Below are positions 54,599-63,461 of a stretch of DNA of 64,000 bases, in pieces. The DNA is taken from the NCBI GenBank assembly GCA_937919655.1, contig CALFPJ010000023.1:1-64000 (forward strand), read 5' to 3'. Numbering within the stretch: the first letter of the stretch is position 1; every line of letters begins with the position of its first letter. The stretch is from an uncultured Gemmatimonadales bacterium. Lineage in GTDB: Bacteria; Gemmatimonadota; Gemmatimonadetes; Longimicrobiales; Gaopeijiaceae. The notes below the pieces were generated by a model. The model did not search any database. It was not told the origin of the DNA and worked only from the letters and a program-made list of their open reading frames with translations. The translations under genes and the position numbers were made by a program.

Positions 54599-55162
54599 TC
54601 AACGGAGGGAGCGGCTGACGATCAGCCCCGCAGCCTCCTCCAGGTCGTCCACAACGTGCACGGCATCAGGGGCCTCGGCCTCCAATTCACGGCCATACCC
54701 GGTCCTTACAAGGACACCCAGCCCACCCAACTCCAGGGCCGGAAGAACGTCACTCAGCTTGTCGCCGATGTAAAACGACCGCCCAAGATCCAAGCCATGC
54801 GCCGCCGCCGATTGGCGGTACATGCCGGTCGCCGGCTTTCGGCAATCGCAGGGTCCTGTGACATCCGGATGATGAGGACAGAAGTAGGTGCCTTCCACCT
54901 GGACGCCCTCAGCCTCGAGCATCTCAGATAATCGGACCGCCACCGCCTCGTAGTCGTCGACGGTGTAATACCCGCGGGCTATTCCAGCTTGGTTCGTGAC
55001 AAGAACTAGTGGAAAACCCGCGTCCAGAAGGGCCTTCATCCCCGCGATCGCGCCGGGCAGGATGAGCACCCCCGCGGGATCCGATAGGTACTCGGTCTCC
55101 TCGATCACCGTACCGTCTCGATCGATGAACACGGCTGCCCGGAGCGCCTTCAACGACGTCAC
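54599..55162 (-). CDS. gmhB: D-glycero-D-manno-heptose 1,7-bisphosphate 7-phosphatase (HAD)
   Basis: The 187-residue HAD protein has AAVFIDRDGTVIEETEYL (nucleophile Asp and general acid Asp), LVTNQAGIARGYY, the zinc-binding loop CPHHPDVTGPCDCRKPATGM and YIGDKLSDVLPALE. It makes the 7-dephosphorylated heptose for LPS-type sugars. The GTG at 55162 overlaps the selA stop (GTGA); a longer frame upstream has no support. No other heptose genes adjoin. Confidence 0.9.
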   Translation of the reverse strand: MTSLKALRAAVFIDRDGTVIEETEYLSDPAGVLILPGAIAGMKALLDAGFPLVLVTNQAGIARGYYTVDDYEAVAVRLSEMLEAEGVQVEGTYFCPHHPDVTGPCDCRKPATGMYRQSAAAHGLDLGRSFYIGDKLSDVLPALELGGLGVLVRTGYGRELEAEAPDAVHVVDDLEEAAGLIVSRSLR

Positions 55163-56562
55163 TGCCCCTCTGGGCTTGGCCGCGAAGCTTCGGCAACGCG
55201 ACGCGTGAGATCTTCCTCTTGCCCCGGAAGTACCGTCCTCGGGTCGATGACCACACAATCGTCCAGAATTCGGACAATGACAGGAGGATCGCCGGTTCGC
55301 AGTCGACCAGCCAACCCGTCGGCACCGCCGGCGCCGGGCCCGAGCACAACGGTCGCTCCGGCCAGGGTGGCACCTGGATAGGTTCCACCACCCACCGCAC
55401 CCTGCCCCGGCCGGACAACGGCTTGGACCCCGACCGCAGCCAACGCGGCCACCATCTCCTGCGCGCGCGCCTCCAGTTCGGAAGGAGGGGCCGCGAGCAT
55501 GCGCAGCGTGGGGATGTCAGTGACCGCCTGCGTGCCGTCGCGATACAACCTGAGTGTCGCCTCCACGCCCGCCAGCGTCACCTTGTCGACGCGCAGTGCC
55601 CTGCACAATGGGTTCTCTCTTAACGCCGCGACCATCTCACGACCGCCCAGGAGGATGCCCGCCTGTGGGCCACCCATGAGCTTGTCGCCGGACACGGCGA
55701 CCAGATCTGTTCCCGCGGCCAAAGAGTCCTGGGGCCGTGGTTCTTCAGGCAGACCGAGCCGATCTGCCTCCACCAGCAGTCCCGACCCCAAATCGTGCAG
55801 GAGAGGAATCCCGCTCTCCTTCGCGAGCCCAGCGAGCTCCGACAGCGAGACCTCTTCGGTGAAGCCTGTCATGCGAAAATTCGACCGATGCACCTTCAGG
55901 ATCGCAGCCACACCACCGACTTCAATCGCCGTGCGGTAGTCGGCGAGACGGGTTCGATTCGTGCTGCCGACTTCGACCAAGCGCGCGCCGGACCGCTCCA
56001 AGATATCGGGGATCCTAAAGCCGCCTCCGATCTCGACAAGCTCACCGCGAGACACCACGACACCTGCGCCCCTGGCCACCGTATTGAGCGCGAGCACCAG
56101 GGCGGCGGCGTTGTTGTTCACCACCAGCGCATCGTCCGCGCCGGTCAGCTCGCAGAGCAAGTCGACACAATGGTCGTAGCGGGAGCCGCGCGTCCCTTCA
56201 TCGATGTCATACTCAAGGTTCGAGTATCCACGCGCGACGGCCGCCATCGCCTCCGCCGCCACAGCGGCGATTGGGGCGCGTCCGAGGTTGGTGTGGAGCA
56301 CGACGCCGGTGGCATTAATCACGGCCCTGAGCGACGGCACGTCACCCCTAAGCAGCTCCCCCGCCGCCCACACCGCGTATAGGCCCACATCAGCGGCGCC
56401 CTCCACAGGATCTCCTCTGGCGACCTGGGCCCTCACGTACTCCACCGCGGCGCGCGCCGCACGTACAGCCCGCGGCCTTCCGTAGCACTCAATCAACTCC
56501 AAGAACGCGTCCGATGCGACGATCGCATCGACGGAGGGGATGCTCCGCCTGGGGTCAGTCAT
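55159..56562 (-). CDS. selA: L-seryl-tRNA(Sec) selenium transferase
   Basis: The 467-residue PLP enzyme matches SelA: INATGVVLHTNLGRAPIAAV, DYDIDEGTRGSRYDH-like (LEYDIDEGTRGSRYDHCVD), LHDLGSGLLVEADRLG and the PLP lysine in VSGDKLMGGPQAGILLGG near residue 293. It turns Ser-tRNA(Sec) into Sec-tRNA(Sec) with selenophosphate. No selB, selC or selD is in this window, so the rest must lie elsewhere. The 4-bp overlaps on both sides (Ig-like protein upstream, gmhB downstream) place it in the valS operon. Confidence 0.95.
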   Translation of the reverse strand: MTDPRRSIPSVDAIVASDAFLELIECYGRPRAVRAARAAVEYVRAQVARGDPVEGAADVGLYAVWAAGELLRGDVPSLRAVINATGVVLHTNLGRAPIAAVAAEAMAAVARGYSNLEYDIDEGTRGSRYDHCVDLLCELTGADDALVVNNNAAALVLALNTVARGAGVVVSRGELVEIGGGFRIPDILERSGARLVEVGSTNRTRLADYRTAIEVGGVAAILKVHRSNFRMTGFTEEVSLSELAGLAKESGIPLLHDLGSGLLVEADRLGLPEEPRPQDSLAAGTDLVAVSGDKLMGGPQAGILLGGREMVAALRENPLCRALRVDKVTLAGVEATLRLYRDGTQAVTDIPTLRMLAAPPSELEARAQEMVAALAAVGVQAVVRPGQGAVGGGTYPGATLAGATVVLGPGAGGADGLAGRLRTGDPPVIVRILDDCVVIDPRTVLPGQEEDLTRRVAEASRPSPEGQ

Positions 56563-58169
56563 CGACGAGGACGAGGACGCGCGAAGAGTGTGTCGATCAC
56601 CACTGTGGTGTCGACGACGTCGGTCGTGCCGCTCACGACCGTAGAGTCCACGGCGGCCGTCGCGGTGTCGCCGACCGTGGCCGAATCCCGCGAGGCCAGC
56701 GACTCCAAGACGATGGCCGCCTCGCCGCCTCCCAGAGGAATGCCGGAGATGTTACGGATCACGGTGACGCGCAGTTGATAGGCAACATTCCGTTCGAGCG
56801 GTTGAGACAAGACCGCCACGATGCTCTGAGACGGCAGCCGTTCTCCACCGGGTCCGGAGGGCCCCGACTCATTTCGGCCAGCAGTCGCAGACTGCGTGCG
56901 CGCGACGGGTCGACCATCAAGTCCCGGAGGCGCGGTTTGCCGCGCCGGTTGGACTTGAACCTCGCGCTCGACCGGTTGCGATTCCGCATCAACCTGGGGC
57001 GGTTGTCCCTCGCCACGACGCCCCCTTTCCGGAACCGCGCCACGTCCCGCCCCGCGCCCGGCCTGCGGCGGAGTCGACACTGCCGTATCTTGAGCAAAGG
57101 GGACGGAGGACGTGTCGGCGGCCCCGGCCGCTTCAGCCGCAGAGTCGGCGGCCGCCTGCGCGGCCCGCTCCACCTCGAGCGCGGCAGTCTCTATAGAGTC
57201 CAGCACAGCCAGAGAGTCCGCCACCGCGCGGGCGAACGCCAAATATTCGTGTTCGTGGAAGATCCGAGTCGCGCCCAGGGTCGTACTGTCGTCGAGTCGA
57301 GTCAGGGCCACCCCAGCGCCTAGCAACGGCAGGTCAGGGTCAAGGTAGTCATCGAATTCGATGAGCAACGTGACCGAGTCCAGTGGCTCCGCACTGGTCA
57401 CTATTGCCTGAGTCGTGTCGGGCTGGAGCACAGCGATGTTGGCGTAGAGCGTGTCGCCCGCAGAGACCAACTGCCGGGCCGTACCCTGGACCTCGGTGAC
57501 ATCTACAACTGAATTTCGGTTGCGGTCCTCGTAAGCGGTCAGGGTGTAGCGGCCGGCAGGAATGAACCTGAAGGCGTAGACGCCACCGGTGTCCGTCCGC
57601 GCCACATGCTCGGTCGTGTCGACGCCTTCCATGTCCAAAGCCGTGCCCTGAGCAAGAACCTCATAGTCGGCAGCCCCACCGCCGCCGACGCGGTCCCACA
57701 CGACGCCGGCTATGGTCGTCGCGACCGGTGTGGGTCCGGTCGAGAACACGAGCTCGAACGGGTCTCGCATGCGGTTGCTGAACAAGTCGCTTACGACTGG
57801 GAGCAGCGTAATCCGATAGACGACGCCGGGGCGGAAGCCACCCTCAAGCTCCACGAGGATGCTGCGCCGCTCACTCCGGACACGGACGGCGCCCGTCCGC
57901 GGGGAGATCAATACCGCGTTGTTGAGCGCGCCCCCTTCGACCCGCTCACTGATTCGTTCGTCGAAGTCGAACCGAACCGCGCCGGAAAAGTCCTGCACCA
58001 GAGCGAACGTGTCGGGCGTCGTCGCGACGACTACGGGCGGCCGGCGGTCTTCCGGGCCGCCCGGGGGCGTCCCCTGCTGGGCGCAGGCGCCCACCAGCCC
58101 AACCAGCCCCGCTAACACCACAGGGGGGATCCAGCGTCTGCCGCCCACGCGGTGCCCGAGTGGGGACAC
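56559..58169 (-). CDS. Ig-like domain lipoprotein with proline/acidic linker
   Basis: The 536-residue product has a lipobox signal (VVLAGLVGLVGACAQQ) and the QGTPPGGPEDRRPPVVVATT segment typical of Big_5/Ig-like outer-membrane lipoproteins. A Big_5-like domain (residues about 40-145) and an SdrD-like carbohydrate-regulatory repeat (GGVYAFRFIPAGRYTLTAYE) follow. A 100-residue low-complexity linker (about residues 330-430, Ala, Gly, Pro, Gln) then joins a last beta domain. Function unknown; surface-anchored. The GTG at 58169 has GAGG upstream and lies 5 bp after the valS stop. Confidence 0.78.
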   Translation of the reverse strand: MSPLGHRVGGRRWIPPVVLAGLVGLVGACAQQGTPPGGPEDRRPPVVVATTPDTFALVQDFSGAVRFDFDERISERVEGGALNNAVLISPRTGAVRVRSERRSILVELEGGFRPGVVYRITLLPVVSDLFSNRMRDPFELVFSTGPTPVATTIAGVVWDRVGGGGAADYEVLAQGTALDMEGVDTTEHVARTDTGGVYAFRFIPAGRYTLTAYEDRNRNSVVDVTEVQGTARQLVSAGDTLYANIAVLQPDTTQAIVTSAEPLDSVTLLIEFDDYLDPDLPLLGAGVALTRLDDSTTLGATRIFHEHEYLAFARAVADSLAVLDSIETAALEVERAAQAAADSAAEAAGAADTSSVPFAQDTAVSTPPQAGRGAGRGAVPERGRRGEGQPPQVDAESQPVEREVQVQPARQTAPPGLDGRPVARTQSATAGRNESGPSGPGGERLPSQSIVAVLSQPLERNVAYQLRVTVIRNISGIPLGGGEAAIVLESLASRDSATVGDTATAAVDSTVVSGTTDVVDTTVVIDTLFARPRPRR

Positions 58170-58174
58170 GCGCC

Positions 58175-60931
58175 TCAGGACGCCTCCCCTTCGAGCTCCG
58201 CAAGCTTCGCCCGCAATTGATCTGCTTGTCCTAGGAATAGAGCCAACTTATCGCGCTCTTTTTGGACGACATCGTCGGGCGCCCGCGACACGAAGTTCTC
58301 GTTACTGAGTTTCTTGGCGGTACCGTCAGCCTGCCCCTGCAGGCGAGCGATCTCTGCGCTCAGGCGTTCTCGCTCGCGACTAAGATCGATCACTCCCTCG
58401 AGCGGCAGAAAGAGCTCAGCTCCACCAGCCAGAACCGAATGTGCCCCTGCGCCGGATCCGGGATTGAAGTCAATGTGCCCAATGCGTGCCAAGCGCCCCA
58501 GCGCGGGCAACTGAGGCGCCAGCGTCGCCGCAAGCGCGTCGCTCCCGCCGGATAGATGGATCGTAACCCGTTGGCCTTCCGGCACACTGTATTCCTTACG
58601 AAGACGCCGTACCTCAACCACCAGTTCCTGAACGGCCTTCATGTCACGCTCAGCGGCCTCATCCGTGTGTCCGTCGGTCCCGGCGGGCCACGGCGCGACG
58701 ATCAGATCCTCCGGACGTTCCGCTCCCTCGGGCCACGGCAGGCGTGACCAGAGTTCCGCCGTCACGAACGGCACGATGGGATGCAACAGCCGGTACGCTC
58801 GGTCCAGGACCTCCACGAGTGTAGCCCGCGCCGCTTCGCGAGAGGCATCGTCCGAAGAATCCGAGAGGCGAGCCTTCACGAGCTCGAGATACCAGTCGCA
58901 GATCTCACCCCAGAAGTGGTGATACAGCGTCTCGGCTACATCGTGAAGGCGGTATCGCTCCAGTCCATCGGTCGCGGTCTGAGCGGCGCGTTCGACTCGG
59001 GACAAGATCCACCTGTCTTCCAAAGCCAAGTCCGCTTCCACTTCTGAGAGTGGCTTCACGGGTCCATCGCCAAGGCTCAGGAGCGCGAACCGTCCGGCAT
59101 TCCAGATCTTGTTGGCGAAATTCCGACCGTTCGCAAACGACGCCTCCACGTCTTCGTGGTCGAGGCTGATGTCGGTGCCAACTGCCGCTTGACTGATGAG
59201 CGTGTACCGCATCGCGTCTGCGCCGTAGTCACGAACGACGTCGAGCGGGTCGATCCCGTTGCCCAGAGACTTGGACATCTTTCGGCCCTTGGCATCACGC
59301 ACAGTGCCGTGCAGGTAGACCTCCGTGAACGGGGGCTCGCCGAAGAACTCGTATCCCATCATGATCATGCGCGAGACCCAGAAGAACAGGATCTCGGGCG
59401 CAGTGACCAATGTGTGTCCCGGGTAGAACGCCTGCACGTCCTGCGTCTTCTCCGGCCAACCAAACACAGAGAACGGCCACAGCTGTGAGCTGAACCACGT
59501 GTCTAACACATCTGGGTCTTGCTCCAACTCCGAGGACCCACATTTCGGGCACTCCGTCGGGTCTTCGCGCGAGACGATCTCTTGGCCGCAAGGACAGTAC
59601 CACACCGGGATACGGTGTCCCCACCAAAGCTGCCGCGAGATGCACCAGTCTCGGATGTTCTCCATCCAGTGTTCGTAGACCTTCTGCCAGTGCGGCGGAG
59701 TGAACTTCACGGTCCCGTTCCGCGACGCCTCAAGCGCTGGCTCAGCGAGCGGCCCCATCTTCACGAACCACTGCATGCTAAGTCTCGGCTCGACGATGGT
59801 GTCGCAGCGATAACAGTGAGGCACCGAGTGGGTGTGCTCCTGGTCCCCGGCCAGAAGACCAAGCTCCGACAGCGCTGCCAGAACGGCCTTCCTCGCGGCG
59901 AAGCGCTCCAACCCTCGGAACGGCTCCGGCACATCGTCATTGAGGTGCGCGGCGGGCGTCATCACGTCGATCACTTCGAGGCCGGTCCGGCCCGCGATAT
60001 CGAAATCGTTCGGGTCATGCGCCGGCGTCACCTTCACCATGCCCGAGCCGAAGTCCGGGTCCACATGCGTGTCGGCCACGATCGGAATCGTACGGCCTGT
60101 GAGCGGCAGTTCGACGTGAGCTCCTACCAGCGCCGCATAACGCTCATCTTTGGGATGAACCGCGACACCGGTATCTCCCAACATCGTCTCCGGCCGGGTG
60201 GTCGAAACCGTGAGGTACCAAGACCCATCGGCTAAGCGCCCGATCGCCTCGGCACCAGCGGCCGACGCAGCCTTTGCGGCGGCAGACGCGCTGTCGGGCA
60301 AGCGATACCTAAGGTGCCACAACTTTCCCTGAGTATCCTGCCCCTCGGCCTCTTCGTTCGAAAGCGCGGTAAGACAGCGCGGACACCAATTGATGATGTA
60401 TTCGCCTCGATAGATGAGGCCCTTCTCGTAGAGGTGGACGAACACCTCGCGCACCGCCCTGCTCAGCTCGTCGTCTAGCGTAAACCGCGTCCGCTCCCAA
60501 TCACACGACGCACCAATCGCCTTGAGTTGATCGAGAATGGTGCTGCCCGTCTCATCAACGAACTTCCAGACCGCGTCGACAAATTTCTCGCGACCGAGAT
60601 CGTCGCGATGGCACCCCTCAGCCGCCAACCGCCGCTCAACCACGTTCTGCGTGGCGATGCCGGCATGATCGGTCCCTGGAACCCAAAGGGAGGCCCGGCC
60701 TCTCATGCGCTGCCAGCGAATGAGCACGTCTTGAATGGTGTTGTTGAGTCCGTGCCCCATATGCAAAACAGCCGTTACGTTTGGCGGCGGAATCACGATG
60801 ACATAGGGCTCAGCGCCGTCCTCCAAAACTCGGGACGCAGGGACGTGGAAGTGGCCGCCCTCTTGCCAGGCTTTATAGCGGGCAGGCTCGATCGCCTGCG
60901 GGTCCAATCGCGGGGCCAGCTCTTCCGACAA
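58175..60931 (-). CDS. valS: Valyl-tRNA synthetase
   Basis: The 918-residue class I synthetase has VIPPPNVTAVLHMGHGLNNT (HIGH), VPGTDHAGIATQNVVERRL, CNWC-type zinc-like loop WCPRCLTALS, LTVSTTRPETMLGDTGVAVH in the editing domain, and GRKMSKSLGNGIDPLD (KMSKS). The C-terminal coiled coil ends KLAELEGEAS. It charges tRNA-Val. The TTG start at 60931 has GGAG about six bases upstream. It opens the valS-Ig-like-selA-gmhB operon. Confidence 0.97.
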   Translation of the reverse strand: MSEELAPRLDPQAIEPARYKAWQEGGHFHVPASRVLEDGAEPYVIVIPPPNVTAVLHMGHGLNNTIQDVLIRWQRMRGRASLWVPGTDHAGIATQNVVERRLAAEGCHRDDLGREKFVDAVWKFVDETGSTILDQLKAIGASCDWERTRFTLDDELSRAVREVFVHLYEKGLIYRGEYIINWCPRCLTALSNEEAEGQDTQGKLWHLRYRLPDSASAAAKAASAAGAEAIGRLADGSWYLTVSTTRPETMLGDTGVAVHPKDERYAALVGAHVELPLTGRTIPIVADTHVDPDFGSGMVKVTPAHDPNDFDIAGRTGLEVIDVMTPAAHLNDDVPEPFRGLERFAARKAVLAALSELGLLAGDQEHTHSVPHCYRCDTIVEPRLSMQWFVKMGPLAEPALEASRNGTVKFTPPHWQKVYEHWMENIRDWCISRQLWWGHRIPVWYCPCGQEIVSREDPTECPKCGSSELEQDPDVLDTWFSSQLWPFSVFGWPEKTQDVQAFYPGHTLVTAPEILFFWVSRMIMMGYEFFGEPPFTEVYLHGTVRDAKGRKMSKSLGNGIDPLDVVRDYGADAMRYTLISQAAVGTDISLDHEDVEASFANGRNFANKIWNAGRFALLSLGDGPVKPLSEVEADLALEDRWILSRVERAAQTATDGLERYRLHDVAETLYHHFWGEICDWYLELVKARLSDSSDDASREAARATLVEVLDRAYRLLHPIVPFVTAELWSRLPWPEGAERPEDLIVAPWPAGTDGHTDEAAERDMKAVQELVVEVRRLRKEYSVPEGQRVTIHLSGGSDALAATLAPQLPALGRLARIGHIDFNPGSGAGAHSVLAGGAELFLPLEGVIDLSRERERLSAEIARLQGQADGTAKKLSNENFVSRAPDDVVQKERDKLALFLGQADQLRAKLAELEGEAS

Positions 60932-61071
60932 CGTAAACTCCGATCGTGCGGGTACCGGGGGTCTTCTCGCGTGCGAACTGGTAAGATGGCAAGGCCGTCC
61001 AGGGTTCGGAACAGGCTATACGGATTGAGGCAACAGTACCTTCCCTTGTTCCCCGCGTTCAGGCCTACCAG

Positions 61072-62404
61072 TTACCCGGCTCGGGATGCCCGGGCAGTGT
61101 TACGAGTAGTTGGACTTCGGAACGACGGTACGTCTCGCTGAAACGGCTGAAGCTCATCGAAGGGCTCCGCGCGAACCTCCTCGAAAACGTCCACGGGAAT
61201 GGACAAGAACGCCTCAGCGACCTGGGGTCCGAAGTGAACGCCCGAACAGCGACCCACTTCCGCGACCGCGTCGTCGTGTGCGTGATTCACGGTAGGCGCG
61301 CTTCGAGGTGATGGCGGCATAGGCATCGCTTACCGCCATGATCTGCGCCATGATCGGAATCCGGTCCCCTGACAGGCCCTCTGGATAACCGCCGCCGTCC
61401 CACCGCTCGTGGTGATAACGCGCGACAGTCGTCAGATGTCAGAGTGACGGAATACTCTCTAGAATTTCCGCGCCAGCGGACGGGTGTGCCTTGATATAGG
61501 CGAATTCCTCATCGTCCAAACGACCCCTCTTGGCCAACACCCGCAGCGGCACGCCCAGCTTGCCGAGGTCATGCAGATAACCGCCCGCCCAAAGCGTCGA
61601 CTTCATGCGATCCTCAAGGCCGAGCTGGTCCGCGACGGCAACCGCCAGAGAAGCCACGCGACGAGAGTGCCCGCCCGTATAGGGATCCTTCGCATCGATC
61701 AGATTAGAGAGGATCACCAACAGCTGGTCTGCCGAAAGGGGCGACACGGCCTCGGGCAACAAGTATTCAGCAGCCCTAAGAATCTGGTGGCGGAACGCTG
61801 ACGCTTCGTAGCTCGGGATGTCACCACCGCGCGCGAGCAGTAGCTACGTCTTGGCCACGTCCGGGCCGAACTCTGTCCCGGTACCTCGGGCAATGATCTC
61901 CGTAATTGCGTCCGCCCCGAGCGCAGGCCTGTGGGGCCTCTGCTGTCCCAGCGCCGTGACCGTGTCTGCCAGGCGAAGAATCTGCGCACCGAGCGGAATC
62001 GCTTCGCCCTCAAGCGCATCCGGGTATCCCGACCCATCCCACCATTCGTGGTGGTGGCGGACGAGCGGGGCCAACCCCTCCAGGTGAGGGATCTGCTCCA
62101 CCCGTTCTTCAGATCTCTCAGGATGCAGTTCTACTCGCGCACGGACTTCGGGCGACAGTTCCGGAACCGGGTTTTCCCAAGCGTCCTCGGCTAGGCCGAC
62201 CATACCCATGTCCGAGAGCACCGAGGCGAAGAACAGCCCTGCACAGTCCTTGCGGGAGAGCCCCATCTCGGTACCAAGTTGCGTCGAGAGCATCGCGACC
62301 ATGGGGCCGTGATCTCGTAGGTACCCTTTCGCGGTGCCCATGACATGGGTCAGGGCTTCAAGGAGACCAGCGTAGAACTCTCTTCCGGATTTGCTACCGG
62401 TCAT
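61072..62404 (-). pseudogene. Tandem HD-GYP domain protein, degraded
   Basis: A frame starting at ATG 62404 encodes a first HD-GYP-like domain in which the HD pair reads SD (LFFASVLSDMGMVGL) but HHHEWWDGSGYP is intact. A TAG at 61844-61846 interrupts it; the same frame continues with LLLARGGDIPSYEASAFRHQ and a second domain (DAKDPYTGGHSRRVASLAVA, YLHDLGKLGVP). A TGA at 61439-61441 then stops it just before HLTTVARYHHERWDGGGYPE. The frame finally shifts by +1 near 61285-61290, after SKRAYR, to continue as AHDDAVAEVGRCSGVHFGPQ. HD-GYP proteins are c-di-GMP phosphodiesterases; this one can no longer be made whole. Confidence 0.85.
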
Positions 62405-62581
62405 CGAGTACGGCTCACTTCATGGCAGTCACAGGAAACGCGACCGTCCACCCCAACTACGGTGTTCGGCCGAGCCTGCCGGGAACATCCGTTCCTCAAT
62501 AATATGGCAGAGGGTCAAGGTACTACCGGGCACCTCTTCACCATCAGAGCCAAATGTTTACGGCTCCCTGCACCGAGTTCG

Positions 62582-63400
62582 CTAGCGCCCCCCGCGGATC
62601 GTGTCCGGGCGAGCTGCGCGTTCCCGATCGCGGCGCTCCCTAATCGCCGCCTGACGTTCCTTCCAGCTCTCCACGACCTCCATACGGGCGCCCTGGCGTT
62701 GGATCTCGTCCCACTGCCACATGCGCTCGGCATACTCATCCCGTTTGCCCACCGGAACCCCGAAAGTCATGCCTGGCAACACCATGTCCCCCAAATAGAT
62801 CTTGCCGTCCGCGAACCCCCAACGTTTTCCGTCCGCGTCCGTGAAGGTCCAGTCAGTCAATGCCCTCTCGGCCTCGATCGCGATGGTCAACGAGTCGAAC
62901 CACTCCACAATGCGGCCCGAGAGGAGCAACTCCTCACGCTGCTCAAGGCTCAGCTCCGCGATGGATGGATCCAGCGACCTCCATAGCCGAGCGTCCTTCA
63001 AGTCTGGCCGAATCAGATCGGCGCCACTGGGAGGAGGCGGACCTAGGTCAGCGCCCGGCTCGCGATCGATGAAGACCGCGGTCGGCGCCACTACCGGAAC
63101 TTCGATCTCTTCAATGGCTTCGGGCTCGTCAGGTCGTGCCGGTTCGTCTTCCTCGGCGAACTCGATCAGTCGCAGCACTTCCATGCCCTCGGGGTCACGG
63201 TCGGTGATGGGGACCTGAAACTCAGGACTCTCTGGCCTCAACTCCAAGCCAAACACCCCATACAGGAGAATCATGACGACATGCAGCACGGCGGACAAAC
63301 CAAACGAAACGGCAACGACCCGCTTCGAGCCGAGCCCCGACCGGCGCGCGTCGGTACCCCGGCCGGAGGGAGGTTCCGAGTCGCCGGGCCGTTGATTCAT
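62582..63400 (-). CDS. Membrane-anchored proline/acidic protein, TonB-like layout, function unknown
   Basis: The 272-residue product has a 28-residue basic cytoplasmic tail and one membrane helix (VSFGLSAVLHVVMILLYGVF). A region rich in proline and acid (EEDEPARPDEPEAIEEIEVP, DLGPPPPSG) could span the periplasm. The C-terminal 140 residues contain WTFTDADGKRWGFADGKIYL and a highly charged end. The N-terminal layout recalls TonB/TolA-type energisers, but no TonB domain is recognised. It lies 61 bp downstream of the aminotransferase gene. Confidence 0.7.
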   Translation of the reverse strand: MNQRPGDSEPPSGRGTDARRSGLGSKRVVAVSFGLSAVLHVVMILLYGVFGLELRPESPEFQVPITDRDPEGMEVLRLIEFAEEDEPARPDEPEAIEEIEVPVVAPTAVFIDREPGADLGPPPPSGADLIRPDLKDARLWRSLDPSIAELSLEQREELLLSGRIVEWFDSLTIAIEAERALTDWTFTDADGKRWGFADGKIYLGDMVLPGMTFGVPVGKRDEYAERMWQWDEIQRQGARMEVVESWKERQAAIRERRDRERAARPDTIRGGR

Positions 63401-63461
63401 TCGCTTTCCTAACCCGAGCCCTGCCGGCTGTTCCTAACCGACCTGCGTCGCGGTGAACGAG

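Noticed and set aside
61439-61441. TGA in the HD-GYP gene as a selenocysteine codon
   Set aside because: SelA is in the window, but the site is normally Arg, and the gene also has an amber and a frameshift; no SECIS-like stem was seen.
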